From assembly GCF_042408735.1 (NCBI RefSeq), contig NZ_JBHOQV010000131.1, positions 1 to 64,000 on the forward strand: 64,000 bases of DNA, given 5' to 3'. The DNA is from Thermogemmatispora sp042408735 (lineage in GTDB: Bacteria; Chloroflexota; Ktedonobacteria; Ktedonobacterales; Ktedonobacteraceae). The notes beneath the pieces were generated by a model. The model searched no databases and was not told the origin of the DNA. It worked only from the letters and a program-made list of their open reading frames with translations. Shown here one piece after another: positions 51,982-59,933 of the stretch; positions within the stretch are counted from its first letter, which is position 1; each line of letters opens with the position of its first letter. A program made the translations under genes and the position numbers.

Positions 51982-53385
51982 ATGACCATCACAACACAAC
52001 CGCGCACAATCGGAGAACTGCGTGAAAGTGGCTACAGGGTCCTCTCCGTTAAAGAAGAGATGCGCAAGAATCTCATCGAGAAGATCCGTAAAGGAGAGGA
52101 GCTGTTTCCTGGGATCATCGGCTATGAGGACACGGTGATCCCCCAAATTGAGAACGCGATCCTTTCCGGCCAGGACATCATCTTTCTCGGCGAGCGTGGG
52201 CAGGCCAAGACGCGCATGGCGCGTAGCCTGGTGAATCTGCTCGACGAGGAGATCCCGGTCATTGCTGGCTGTGAAATCAACGATAATCCTTTTGCGCCCA
52301 TCTGCAAGGCCTGTCGTGACAAGGTAGCTGAGCAGGGCGACAAGGTGGAAATTGCCTGGCTCCCGCGGGATCGCCGCTACAGCGAGAAGTTGGCCACCCC
52401 CGATATCACCATCTCCGACCTTATCGGTGAGGTCGATCCCGTGCGCGTTGCCGAAGGGCGCTATCTCTCGGACGAGCTGACTATTCACTATGGCCTGATC
52501 CCCCGCACCAATCGCGGCATCTTCTGCATCAACGAGCTGCCCGATCTGGCCGAACGCATCCAGGTTGGTCTGCTCAATATCATGGAAGAGCGTGACGTTC
52601 AGATCCGGGGGTATAAGATTCGGCTCCCCCTTGACGTCTACGTTGTGGCCAGTGCCAACCCCGAGGACTATACCAACCGCGGGCGGATCATCACGCCGCT
52701 CAAGGATCGCATCGGCTCCGAGATTCGGACCCACTATCCGCTCGATATCGAGCACGAGATCCAGATTATGGAGGCGGAGAGCACCCGCTTCCCCACCGAT
52801 GGGCTGGAGGTCGTGGTACCGCGCTTCATGAAGGAGATCATCGCCACGGTGACCCATCTGGCTCGCCGCAGCAATGATATCAGCCAGCGCTCTGGCGTCA
52901 GCGTTCGCGTTTCCATCACGAACTATGAGAACGTGGTCAGCAATGCCTGTCGCCGCGCCCTGCGGCTGGGCGAGCGTGTGGCGGCCCCGCGCGTAAGCGA
53001 CCTTTCTGCGATCGTTGCTTCTACCAGCGGCAAGATCGAGCTAGATACTGTGGGGGAGGTCAAAGAGGAGCGAGTCGTTGGGCGCCTGATCAACGGAGCG
53101 GTGGCAGAGGTCTTTGGTCAGTACTTTGAACCGCGCGAGTTTGAGCAGCTCCTGGCCGGTTTTGAGCGCGGCCTGAGCGTGCAGGTCGGCGACGATTTGC
53201 CGGCCATGGAGTACGTCAATCAGCTCTCACGCGTTGGCGGGCTGAGCAAGGCTATCGACAGGCTGCAGGCCCGCGGCCATCCCGCAACCATCGCCTCGGC
53301 GGTCGAGTTCATCCTTGAGGGCCTCCACCTCAATCGCCGCCTCAATAAGGACGAGATGAGTGGCAAGGTCCGTTATCGACGCTAA
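51982..53385 (+). CDS. MoxR/magnesium-chelatase-like AAA+ ATPase
   Basis: A 467-residue AAA+ ATPase. The P-loop reads IFLGERGQAKTRMARSL. The Walker B region is IFCINELPDLAERIQVGLL, with Asn where Asp is usual, a change I recall in this subgroup. VVASANPEDYTNRG is the sensor 1 region. An inserted CKAC (FAPICKACRDKV) might bind zinc. It is followed after 152 bp by a vWA protein. Such MoxR-vWA pairs are thought to act as chaperones that insert metals or assemble complexes. The client is not shown by the context. The Shine-Dalgarno of ATG 51982 is weak. Confidence 0.85.
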   Translation: MTITTQPRTIGELRESGYRVLSVKEEMRKNLIEKIRKGEELFPGIIGYEDTVIPQIENAILSGQDIIFLGERGQAKTRMARSLVNLLDEEIPVIAGCEINDNPFAPICKACRDKVAEQGDKVEIAWLPRDRRYSEKLATPDITISDLIGEVDPVRVAEGRYLSDELTIHYGLIPRTNRGIFCINELPDLAERIQVGLLNIMEERDVQIRGYKIRLPLDVYVVASANPEDYTNRGRIITPLKDRIGSEIRTHYPLDIEHEIQIMEAESTRFPTDGLEVVVPRFMKEIIATVTHLARRSNDISQRSGVSVRVSITNYENVVSNACRRALRLGERVAAPRVSDLSAIVASTSGKIELDTVGEVKEERVVGRLINGAVAEVFGQYFEPREFEQLLAGFERGLSVQVGDDLPAMEYVNQLSRVGGLSKAIDRLQARGHPATIASAVEFILEGLHLNRRLNKDEMSGKVRYRR

Positions 53386-53537
53386 GAGCCTCACTGCGGC
53401 TTCCCTTGTTCTGGTCTGGCCTGGGTCGCCGCTCTCCTGTGCGCCAACAAGCTCATGAGCCAGGAAAGCGCGCTGGCGGCGGCCTCCGACCAACTGAAGG
53501 AAGCTGGGGTACAGCGGGAAGGAGAGGGAGATTTCCC

Positions 53538-55649
53538 ATGTTGAAGCGCTTTTTTCGAACCCGCTACGGCTACTCGCGCTGGGACGGGACCCAGGAGATC
53601 GAGGGCCTGGATGCCGATGATATCATGCGCGCCCTCGCGGATGACTATCTGGAACGGGGGGATCTGCAGCAGGCTCTGCGCCGCCTGATGCAGGAGGGGC
53701 TGCAGCTCCCCGATGGGCGGCGCAATCTCGGCCTGCGCGAACTGCTCGAGCGGCTGCGCACTCAGCGCAGCCAGCTACTCAATCGCTACAATATGGCCTC
53801 GGGCGTCATGGATGACCTGCGCCAGAAACTGGAGGAGATTAAAGAGCTGGAGCGCGAGGGGATCGAGCGTCGCCTCAAGGAGGCTCGTGAGCTGGCCGAG
53901 ACCGAGCAGGCCCGTCAGCACGAAGCCCAGGCTTCCCCCCAGGCTCCTACCGGCGAGGGCGAGGAGGCTGCCGGCAGCGACGAGCTGACGCCCGAGCAGA
54001 AGCGTCGCATGCTTGAGACCATCGCCCAGCGCAAAAAGCAGTACCTGGAGAACCTGCCCCGCGACCTGCCCGGCCAGATAAAGGCCCTCTCCGAGTACGA
54101 TTTCATGGAGGAGGAGGCGCGAGAGAAGTTCAATCAGCTCCTGGAGAGCCTGCGCCAGCAGATGATGCAGCAGTTCTTCCAGGGCATGCGCCAGTCGCTT
54201 CAGAGCATGACCCCCGAGGATATGGCCCGCCTGCGCGAGATGATCCGCGAGCTGAACCGCATGCTGCGCGAACGGCAGCAGGGCCTCAACCCAGACTTCG
54301 ATTCCTTTATGGAGAAGTATGGGGACTACTTCCCGGGCGTCAATACGCTCGACGACTTAATCGAGCAGATGCAGCAGCGCATGGCGGCCATGCAAGCCCT
54401 GCTGGAAAACCTCTCTCCGGAGCAGCGCCAGGAGCTGGAGAATCTCATGGAGCAGCTCATCGCCGACGATCGCATCCGGGTTGACCTGATGGAGCTGGCT
54501 CAGAATCTGCAGGCCCTGGCCCCCTTGGACGAGTTCCCTATGCGCTTCCCCTTCCGCGGCAACGAGTCCCTGCCGTTCAACGAGGCCCTGCGCATGATGG
54601 GTCGCCTGCAGCAGATGGAGGGACTGGAGGAGCAACTCCAGCAGGCCCGACGCCTCGACGATCTGGAGGCCATCGATAGCGAAAAGGTGCGCGAGCTGCT
54701 CGGCTCCGACGAGTACCGCTCTCTCGAGGAGCTGAAGGCCCTGATGAAGGTCCTTGAGGAGGCAGGCTATATTCAAAGGAAGGGGAACCGCTGGGAGCTG
54801 ACGGCGCGGGCCATCCGTAAGATTGGCCAGAAGGCGCTGCAGGACATCTTTGAAAAGCTCAAACGCGACGGCTTCGGACGCCACGTCAGTCCGTTCCGTG
54901 GTCCCGGCGGCGAGCGCACCGACGAGAGCAAACGTTATGAGTTCGGCGATCCCTTCCTGCTAGACCTGCAAAGGACGGTCATGAATGCCGTCTACCGCAA
55001 TGGCACGGGCACGCCGATCAGGCTCGCTCAAGAGGACTTCGAGGTCTACCGGACAGAGTATACGACGCAGTCATCGACGGTGCTGATGCTCGATATGAGC
55101 ATGAGCATGATCTATAACGGCTGCCAGCAGGCGGCCAAGAAGGTGGCTGTGGCCCTTGAGAGCCTGATCCGCTCTCAGTTCCCGCGCGACAACCTCTACA
55201 TTGTGGGCTTCTCATTTGTGGCGCGTGAATACAAGCCGGAGGAGCTGATCGAGATCGGGCGCTACGACCACAGCCAGGGGACCAATCTGGCTCATGGACT
55301 GATGCTGGCCCGCCAGTTGCTGGCCCGCCATCGCGGTGTCAACAAACAGATCATCCTGGTGACCGACGGCGGCCCGACGGTCTGGTATGAGGAGGAACTG
55401 GGAGGCTGGCAATTCGCCTATCCACCCAATCCCTGGGCTGAGCAGCAGGCGCTGCTGGAGGTTCAGCGCTGCACGCGCGAGGGGATCACCATCAACACCT
55501 TTATGCTCGAAGATGACCGCTGGATGGTAAGCTTTGTCAACCAGATGGCGGAGATCAACCACGGGCGGACCTTCTACGCCGATAAGAACAATCTGGGCGA
55601 GTACCTGCTGATTGATTATCTCAACAGCAAGCGCAAGCGGATCTCGTGA
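53538..55649 (+). CDS. von Willebrand factor A domain protein (partner of MoxR ATPase)
   Basis: A 703-residue protein. The first ~400 residues are strongly helical and charged, with long Glu/Gln/Arg-rich coiled-coil stretches (LREMIRELNRMLRERQQGLNPD). The C-terminal ~220 residues are a vWA domain with an intact MIDAS: D519-M-S-M-S in VLMLDMSMSM, then the TDGGPT loop (IILVTDGGPTVWYEE). It probably binds a metal-coordinating partner and the upstream ATPase. ATG 53538 follows GGAGAGGGAG; the frame is open to 53406 but that part is unconserved. Its stop overlaps rsmG's start. Confidence 0.87.
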   Translation: MLKRFFRTRYGYSRWDGTQEIEGLDADDIMRALADDYLERGDLQQALRRLMQEGLQLPDGRRNLGLRELLERLRTQRSQLLNRYNMASGVMDDLRQKLEEIKELEREGIERRLKEARELAETEQARQHEAQASPQAPTGEGEEAAGSDELTPEQKRRMLETIAQRKKQYLENLPRDLPGQIKALSEYDFMEEEAREKFNQLLESLRQQMMQQFFQGMRQSLQSMTPEDMARLREMIRELNRMLRERQQGLNPDFDSFMEKYGDYFPGVNTLDDLIEQMQQRMAAMQALLENLSPEQRQELENLMEQLIADDRIRVDLMELAQNLQALAPLDEFPMRFPFRGNESLPFNEALRMMGRLQQMEGLEEQLQQARRLDDLEAIDSEKVRELLGSDEYRSLEELKALMKVLEEAGYIQRKGNRWELTARAIRKIGQKALQDIFEKLKRDGFGRHVSPFRGPGGERTDESKRYEFGDPFLLDLQRTVMNAVYRNGTGTPIRLAQEDFEVYRTEYTTQSSTVLMLDMSMSMIYNGCQQAAKKVAVALESLIRSQFPRDNLYIVGFSFVAREYKPEELIEIGRYDHSQGTNLAHGLMLARQLLARHRGVNKQIILVTDGGPTVWYEEELGGWQFAYPPNPWAEQQALLEVQRCTREGITINTFMLEDDRWMVSFVNQMAEINHGRTFYADKNNLGEYLLIDYLNSKRKRIS

Positions 55650-56407
55650 TGAGTGAGGCAGAGCAGACGCTAGAGGCCTTCGTCAAGCAGCTCTGCGCGC
55701 AGGCTCCTCCGGCGGCTGCGCAGGTCGCGCAGGCTGCCTGGGCTGCTCAGATCCTGGCCCGCTTCCTGCGCTATCGTGAGGAGCTGCTGCGTTGGAACGA
55801 GCGGGTGAATCTCACCGCGATTGTCGATCCCGAGGAAGTGCTGACACGGCACTTCCTCGATTCGTTAGCGATTCTGACGGCGGTCGATCCGCCGGCCTGC
55901 CGCCTGCTCGACATCGGCAGTGGGGCGGGCTTCCCAGGGCTGCCGCTCAAGATCGTGCGTCCCACCTGGGAGGTCACCTTGTTGGAGGCCACTGCTCGCA
56001 AGGTGGCCTTTTTACGCCATGTCTGCCAGGTCCTGGAGCTGGAAGCTGTCACGATCCTGCACGGGCGAGCCGAGCAACTGGGTCATGCCCCGGCCTATCG
56101 TGGGACCTTCGACCTGGTGACGGCGCGGGCCGTGGCCGCCCTGCCCATTGTCCTGGAGTATGCCGCACCCTATTGCCGCGTGGGTGGCAGCGTGGTGCTG
56201 CCGCGCAAGGGAGACAGCCCGGAGGAACTGGCCCAGGGCCTGCGCGCAGCCGAGCAGCTTGGCCTGACGCTCGAAGCCCGGCTGCCAGTCACCCTGCCCG
56301 GCCTCGACGACGGACGCTATCTGCTCCTCTGGCGCCAGCATCGAGCCTGTCCTGGGCATTTTCCCCGCAAGAACGCGGCCATTCTGAAGCACCCTGCCGG
56401 CGAGTGA
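55649..56407 (+). CDS. rsmG: 16S rRNA (guanine527-N7)-methyltransferase
   Basis: A 252-residue methyltransferase. The SAM-binding motif is LLDIGSGAGFPGLPLKI, preceded by NLTAIVDPEEVLTRHFLDSL and followed by VTARAVAALPIVLEY and GGSVVLPRKG, as in RsmG/GidB. It methylates G527 of 16S rRNA. The vWA gene's TGA and this ATG overlap by one base (TGATG); GTG 55646 is an alternative. Linkage to MoxR/vWA rather than to mnmG is unusual. Confidence 0.93.
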   Translation: MSEAEQTLEAFVKQLCAQAPPAAAQVAQAAWAAQILARFLRYREELLRWNERVNLTAIVDPEEVLTRHFLDSLAILTAVDPPACRLLDIGSGAGFPGLPLKIVRPTWEVTLLEATARKVAFLRHVCQVLELEAVTILHGRAEQLGHAPAYRGTFDLVTARAVAALPIVLEYAAPYCRVGGSVVLPRKGDSPEELAQGLRAAEQLGLTLEARLPVTLPGLDDGRYLLLWRQHRACPGHFPRKNAAILKHPAGE

Positions 56408-56500
56408 CGTGGAGGGGACCGAGGGCCGGCCTGGCTGACCGTTCCCTCAGTCCCCCCCAGGGGGTACAAGGAAAGGAAACGCAGAAACGCAAACAAAAGC

Positions 56501-57553
56501 TCATTTGAGCTTTGAAGGGAGGGGTGTCTTGCTCAAGAGCGCGTTGTTGATGGCCTGGGCCACCGCGCGCTGAATCAGGTAACCGGTCAATGAATGTGGA
56601 TCGGCAGGGTTGTTTTGGACCGGTGTACAGATCACTGCCTGCCCTGGCGGCCCCGGGAAGAGCGGAGCAAGGGCAGAAACAAGGGCGACAATGTCGTTCG
56701 GGTCGTAGAAGTTCTGCCAGGTGGCCACGTTCGACGGGAACGGATGCTTCTGCCCAGGCGGCACCGGCGGCAGTAGCTCCTGATAGATGAAAGGGCTAAG
56801 CCCTAAAGGTGATCCCAGGGTGATAAAGGCCGTGATGGGAATCTCGCGATGGGTGTTGAGGACGTCGTAGGCAACAACTGTCCCCAGACTGTGGGCCACG
56901 ACGATGATCGAACGGCCCGCTTGCTGGCGGAGCAGGGCGAGCAGGCGCCCCATGACCTGAGTCCGTAGCGCGGCGTTGTGCAGGTAGAGATCGACGTCAC
57001 TGACAAAAAGCCTCAGCAGCTCCCGCGGCGCCCCAAAGATCTGCTCCAACCCCTGCAGAATGTGCACCAGCAGCGAGTGCAGCCAGACAAGACCGCCAGC
57101 GCTATAAGGGGCAAGGGCATGCAGACCTGGCTCTCCTGTTCCGACCCCACCCCTGCTCTCGACCAGGCCGCGCCGGCTGGCCTCACGCAGAATGGCCCGC
57201 GCGACATTGATCTGGTAGAGGGGGTCCACCGCTGTGTGCCCTCTCCGCAGTGCGCTCTGTTGAAGACTCTGGACGGTCGATCCCCGATAGCTGCCGGCTT
57301 CGCCTGACCATGACCAGGCCATTGGCGCATTCAGGCGTTGAGCTGCTGTCCCCCCAGCCCCAGCCGTGAGGGCCGCATCCGGGAGAAAGAGGTCGCCATA
57401 GAAGGCGAGCAGGATGCGCTCACGCCCGATCGCCACTGGGGCGGGAAGCCTGCCTAATCCCTCCAGGATGCCCCCCTGGAAGTCGGCAAGGACCTGGTCC
57501 TTCAAGTGCCACTGTTCGCTTCTTCCGTGCACACAGACGATAACGCTGTCCAC
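56501..57553 (-). CDS. Lipase-like alpha/beta hydrolase
   Basis: A 350-residue protein starting SVIVCVHGRSEQWHL, an oxyanion-type HG motif, and carrying the serine-nucleophile motif IIVVAHSLGTVVAYDVL near the middle (the first residue of GxSxG is Ala). Candidate acids and bases are in FYDPNDIVALV and DPHSLTGYL. No signal peptide is seen, so it is likely cytosolic. Substrate unknown. It starts with GTG 57553, with AAGGAG 8 nt upstream. It converges on rsmG. Confidence 0.78.
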   Translation of the reverse strand: MDSVIVCVHGRSEQWHLKDQVLADFQGGILEGLGRLPAPVAIGRERILLAFYGDLFLPDAALTAGAGGTAAQRLNAPMAWSWSGEAGSYRGSTVQSLQQSALRRGHTAVDPLYQINVARAILREASRRGLVESRGGVGTGEPGLHALAPYSAGGLVWLHSLLVHILQGLEQIFGAPRELLRLFVSDVDLYLHNAALRTQVMGRLLALLRQQAGRSIIVVAHSLGTVVAYDVLNTHREIPITAFITLGSPLGLSPFIYQELLPPVPPGQKHPFPSNVATWQNFYDPNDIVALVSALAPLFPGPPGQAVICTPVQNNPADPHSLTGYLIQRAVAQAINNALLSKTPLPSKLK

Positions 57554-57752
57554 AACTCGTTCTCCTTTTTCTAATGCTTAAGCAACCAGCCGCGCCACGT
57601 AAATGTAAATACTCTCTTATTCTATTGTACTGATTCGCAAACATATACATATGCAAAAGCAGTGAAAGGAGAGAGAGCAGAAAAATATGAGAGAAAGGTG
57701 CTTCGCCGGTCTGGCGGCTGCAGTCAGGGATGGGGCAGGGGCGCCTGGAGGC

Positions 57753-57781
57753 TTGACAGTGGCAAACGATCGGGGTACTCT
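57753..57781 (+). promoter_or_regulatory. Sigma-70-like promoter of the cox gene cluster
   Basis: TTGACA (57753-57758), a 17-bp spacer and TACTCT (57776-57781). This implies a leader of ~380 nt before ATG 58167. The region 57554-58166 holds an open plus-strand frame in phase with coxM, but it has no conserved features and was not included. Confidence 0.55.
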
Positions 57782-58166
57782 TTTGGTTATTCCCTCACCC
57801 TTCCAGGCCGGGTCAGTGCAGGAAGCAAGGCGTGGACATATCTCGCCCGTCAGATTGGTTGCTCAAGTGGCCTGCGGACTCGACCAGGCCCTGGTCGGGC
57901 CATCTGGCCAGTGGGCAAGCTGGAGCTGGGGACCTGGAGTTGGCGAAGCTGGCGGGGCCTTGCTGACTGATGGAAGCCCTGGCCCACCCACCGACCAATC
58001 AGGCCAGTCGCTGACGGACGGGGAAGGGGAAGGCGAGACGGAGATCCAGCGGGGGAGCCTGACCTGCCTGGGCAAAATGATCCGCACGCGGGGGAGAAAG
58101 TCGTTGGCGCTCTCCGGAGCCGAAGAGGAGGGCGCGAAGCGATCAAGACACTCGGAGCAAGCAGCG

Positions 58167-59057
58167 ATGAAACCACCACGCTTTCAATACTGCGCGCCGC
58201 GCCTCCTCGATGATGCACTCGATCTGCTGGACCACTATGCTGAGGAGGCCAAGATTCTGGCGGGGGGTCAGAGCCTGCTGCCGCTATTGAATATGCGGCT
58301 GGCCAGGCCGGCCTATGTCCTGGACATTAACCATATTTCGGAGCTGCACTATCTCGAACAGGAGGGCGACTATCTGGCGATTGGCGCTCTGACCCGTCAG
58401 CGGCAGGTTGAACGTTCGCCCATGGTGCAGCAGAGGCATCCGCTGCTGGTCGAGGTCATTCGCCACATCGGTCACTTCCAGATTCGCAATCGGGGAACTG
58501 TGGTGGGCAGTATCGCCCATGCTGATCCGGCAGCCGAGCTGCCCGCTCTGCTGGTCTGCCTGGACGGTACCATCGTAGCGCAGAGCGCCCACGGCGAGCG
58601 CCTGCTGCCGGCGGAAGACTTTTTCCTCGGCGCGCTGACCACCGAGCTGCGGCCCGACGAGATGGTGACCGAGGTGCGCTTCCCATGGCTCCCACCAGCG
58701 GCCGGCTGGGCCTTCGCGGAGTTCGCGCGCCGCTCTGGCGATTATGCGCTCGCGGGGGCCGTCGTGGTGCTGACGGCGGGACCAGATGGACGCTGCGGCT
58801 CGGCCCGTCTGACGTATCTGGGGGTGACCCCAGCGCCGCGGCGCGCCACGGCAGTGGAGTCGCTTCTGATCGGGAGCACTCTGGAGGCCGCCACGTTGGA
58901 GGAGGCGGCGGCCACGGCCCGCACCCTGGTAAGCGAAGAGATGCAGGATATCCATGCAACTGTCGAGTACCGCCGCGAGCTGGTCGCCGAGCTGACACGG
59001 CGCCTGCTGCCCCTGGCCTGGTCCCGCTGCCTCTCGGCACAGCCCGGGCCGGCCTGA
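58167..59057 (+). CDS. coxM: FAD-binding subunit of an aerobic CO-dehydrogenase-type molybdenum hydroxylase
   Basis: A 296-residue FAD subunit. The two FAD-contact motifs are KILAGGQSLLPLLNM and TVVGSIAHADPAAELP, typical of CoxM/medium subunits, and a CO-dehydrogenase C-terminal domain follows (SARLTYLGVTPAPRRATAVE...DIHATVEYRRELVAELTRRLL). It passes electrons from the Fe-S subunit to an acceptor. The start at ATG 58167 is preferred over the long upstream extension; GGAG lies 9 nt upstream. It is the first gene of an M-S-L cluster. Confidence 0.9.
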   Translation: MKPPRFQYCAPRLLDDALDLLDHYAEEAKILAGGQSLLPLLNMRLARPAYVLDINHISELHYLEQEGDYLAIGALTRQRQVERSPMVQQRHPLLVEVIRHIGHFQIRNRGTVVGSIAHADPAAELPALLVCLDGTIVAQSAHGERLLPAEDFFLGALTTELRPDEMVTEVRFPWLPPAAGWAFAEFARRSGDYALAGAVVVLTAGPDGRCGSARLTYLGVTPAPRRATAVESLLIGSTLEAATLEEAAATARTLVSEEMQDIHATVEYRRELVAELTRRLLPLAWSRCLSAQPGPA

Positions 59058-59110
59058 GATGAAGCTGTCCCGTCCGCCCGCCTCCGCAATGCGTCTTCCT
59101 GCATGCTCCA

Positions 59111-59126
59111 GGCCCCTCACGGGGCC
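59111..59126 (+). terminator. GC hairpin between coxM and coxS
   Basis: GGCCCC-TCAC-GGGGCC, followed by the pyrimidine-rich ATTCCTCTTCTG. It lies 54 bp after coxM. It may be a processing or attenuation site; the 330-bp gap to coxS makes joint transcription uncertain. Confidence 0.35.
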
Positions 59127-59387
59127 ATTCCTCTTCTGTTCTATTCATTTTGCGTGGGGGCGGCAGAAGCGATTGCTTGCTTGATCGGCGGACCGCGGCA
59201 GGCCGCTCCTCTGGCTCCAGGGCAGGCGCAGCACCCGCGCAGGCCGTGAGGGGCACGCTCCCGCTGAGAGGAGAAACAAGCGGAGCTGCGAGCGGTCCGA
59301 CTGCTGTCCAGCCAGCGCACCTGGTCAAGAGGCCTCTTGCTGGCTGATTGACAGCCTGGCTAGCCAACGAGAAAGGGGTTGTTGCCT

Positions 59388-59927
59388 ATGTATGCCTTCG
59401 AAGAGCCTGGATCTCCTCCGCAGTTCTGTGAGGAGTATAACCTAACGGTGACGGTCAATGGCCGTCTCTATCAGCGCCGTATTCCGGTGCGCATGCTCCT
59501 GTCAGATTTCTTGCGCCATGAGCTGCATCTAACCGGCACTCACGTGGGGTGCGAACACGGTGTCTGCGGTTGCTGCACGGTCCTGCTCAATGGGGAGGCT
59601 GTGCGCTCCTGCCTGCTCCTGGCTGTCCAGGTCGATAACATGGCCTTGACGACTATCGAAGGGCTGGCTGGCAGCGCCGAGGAACTGCACCCGATCCAGC
59701 GGGCTTTTCAGGAAAAGCACGCGCTTCAATGCGGATTCTGCACTCCTGGTTTTATCATGTCAATTCATGCCTTTCTCCATGAGCATCCTGACCCGGATGA
59801 GAGGCAGATTCGCCAGGGGTTGGCTGGCAACCTCTGTCGCTGCACTGGCTATCAAAACATTGTCGAGGCGGTCAAGCTAGCCGCTCACTATCTGCGCAGC
59901 TCTCAGTCTCAAGGGGAGGAGGCCTAG
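59388..59927 (+). CDS. coxS: [2Fe-2S] subunit of the molybdenum hydroxylase
   Basis: A 179-residue protein with two [2Fe-2S] clusters. The plant-type ferredoxin ligands are in HVGCEHGVCGCCTVLLNGEAVRSC; the helical-domain cluster is in LQCGFCTPGF...NLCRCTGY. It carries electrons from the molybdenum site to FAD. ATG 59388 follows AAAGGGG by ~9 nt. It ends 6 bp before coxL and its last codons include the coxL ribosome-binding site (AGGGGAGGAGG), implying coupling. Confidence 0.93.
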   Translation: MYAFEEPGSPPQFCEEYNLTVTVNGRLYQRRIPVRMLLSDFLRHELHLTGTHVGCEHGVCGCCTVLLNGEAVRSCLLLAVQVDNMALTTIEGLAGSAEELHPIQRAFQEKHALQCGFCTPGFIMSIHAFLHEHPDPDERQIRQGLAGNLCRCTGYQNIVEAVKLAAHYLRSSQSQGEEA

Positions 59928-59933
59928 GCGCCC

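Noticed and set aside
57687..58166. A 160-residue upstream extension in phase with coxM
   Set aside because: The residues are low-complexity and unlike CoxM; the CoxM fold begins at ATG 58167, and a promoter lies inside the extension.
59348..59353. TTGACA just upstream of coxS
   Set aside because: The expected -10 position reads GAAAGG, so no promoter can be supported.
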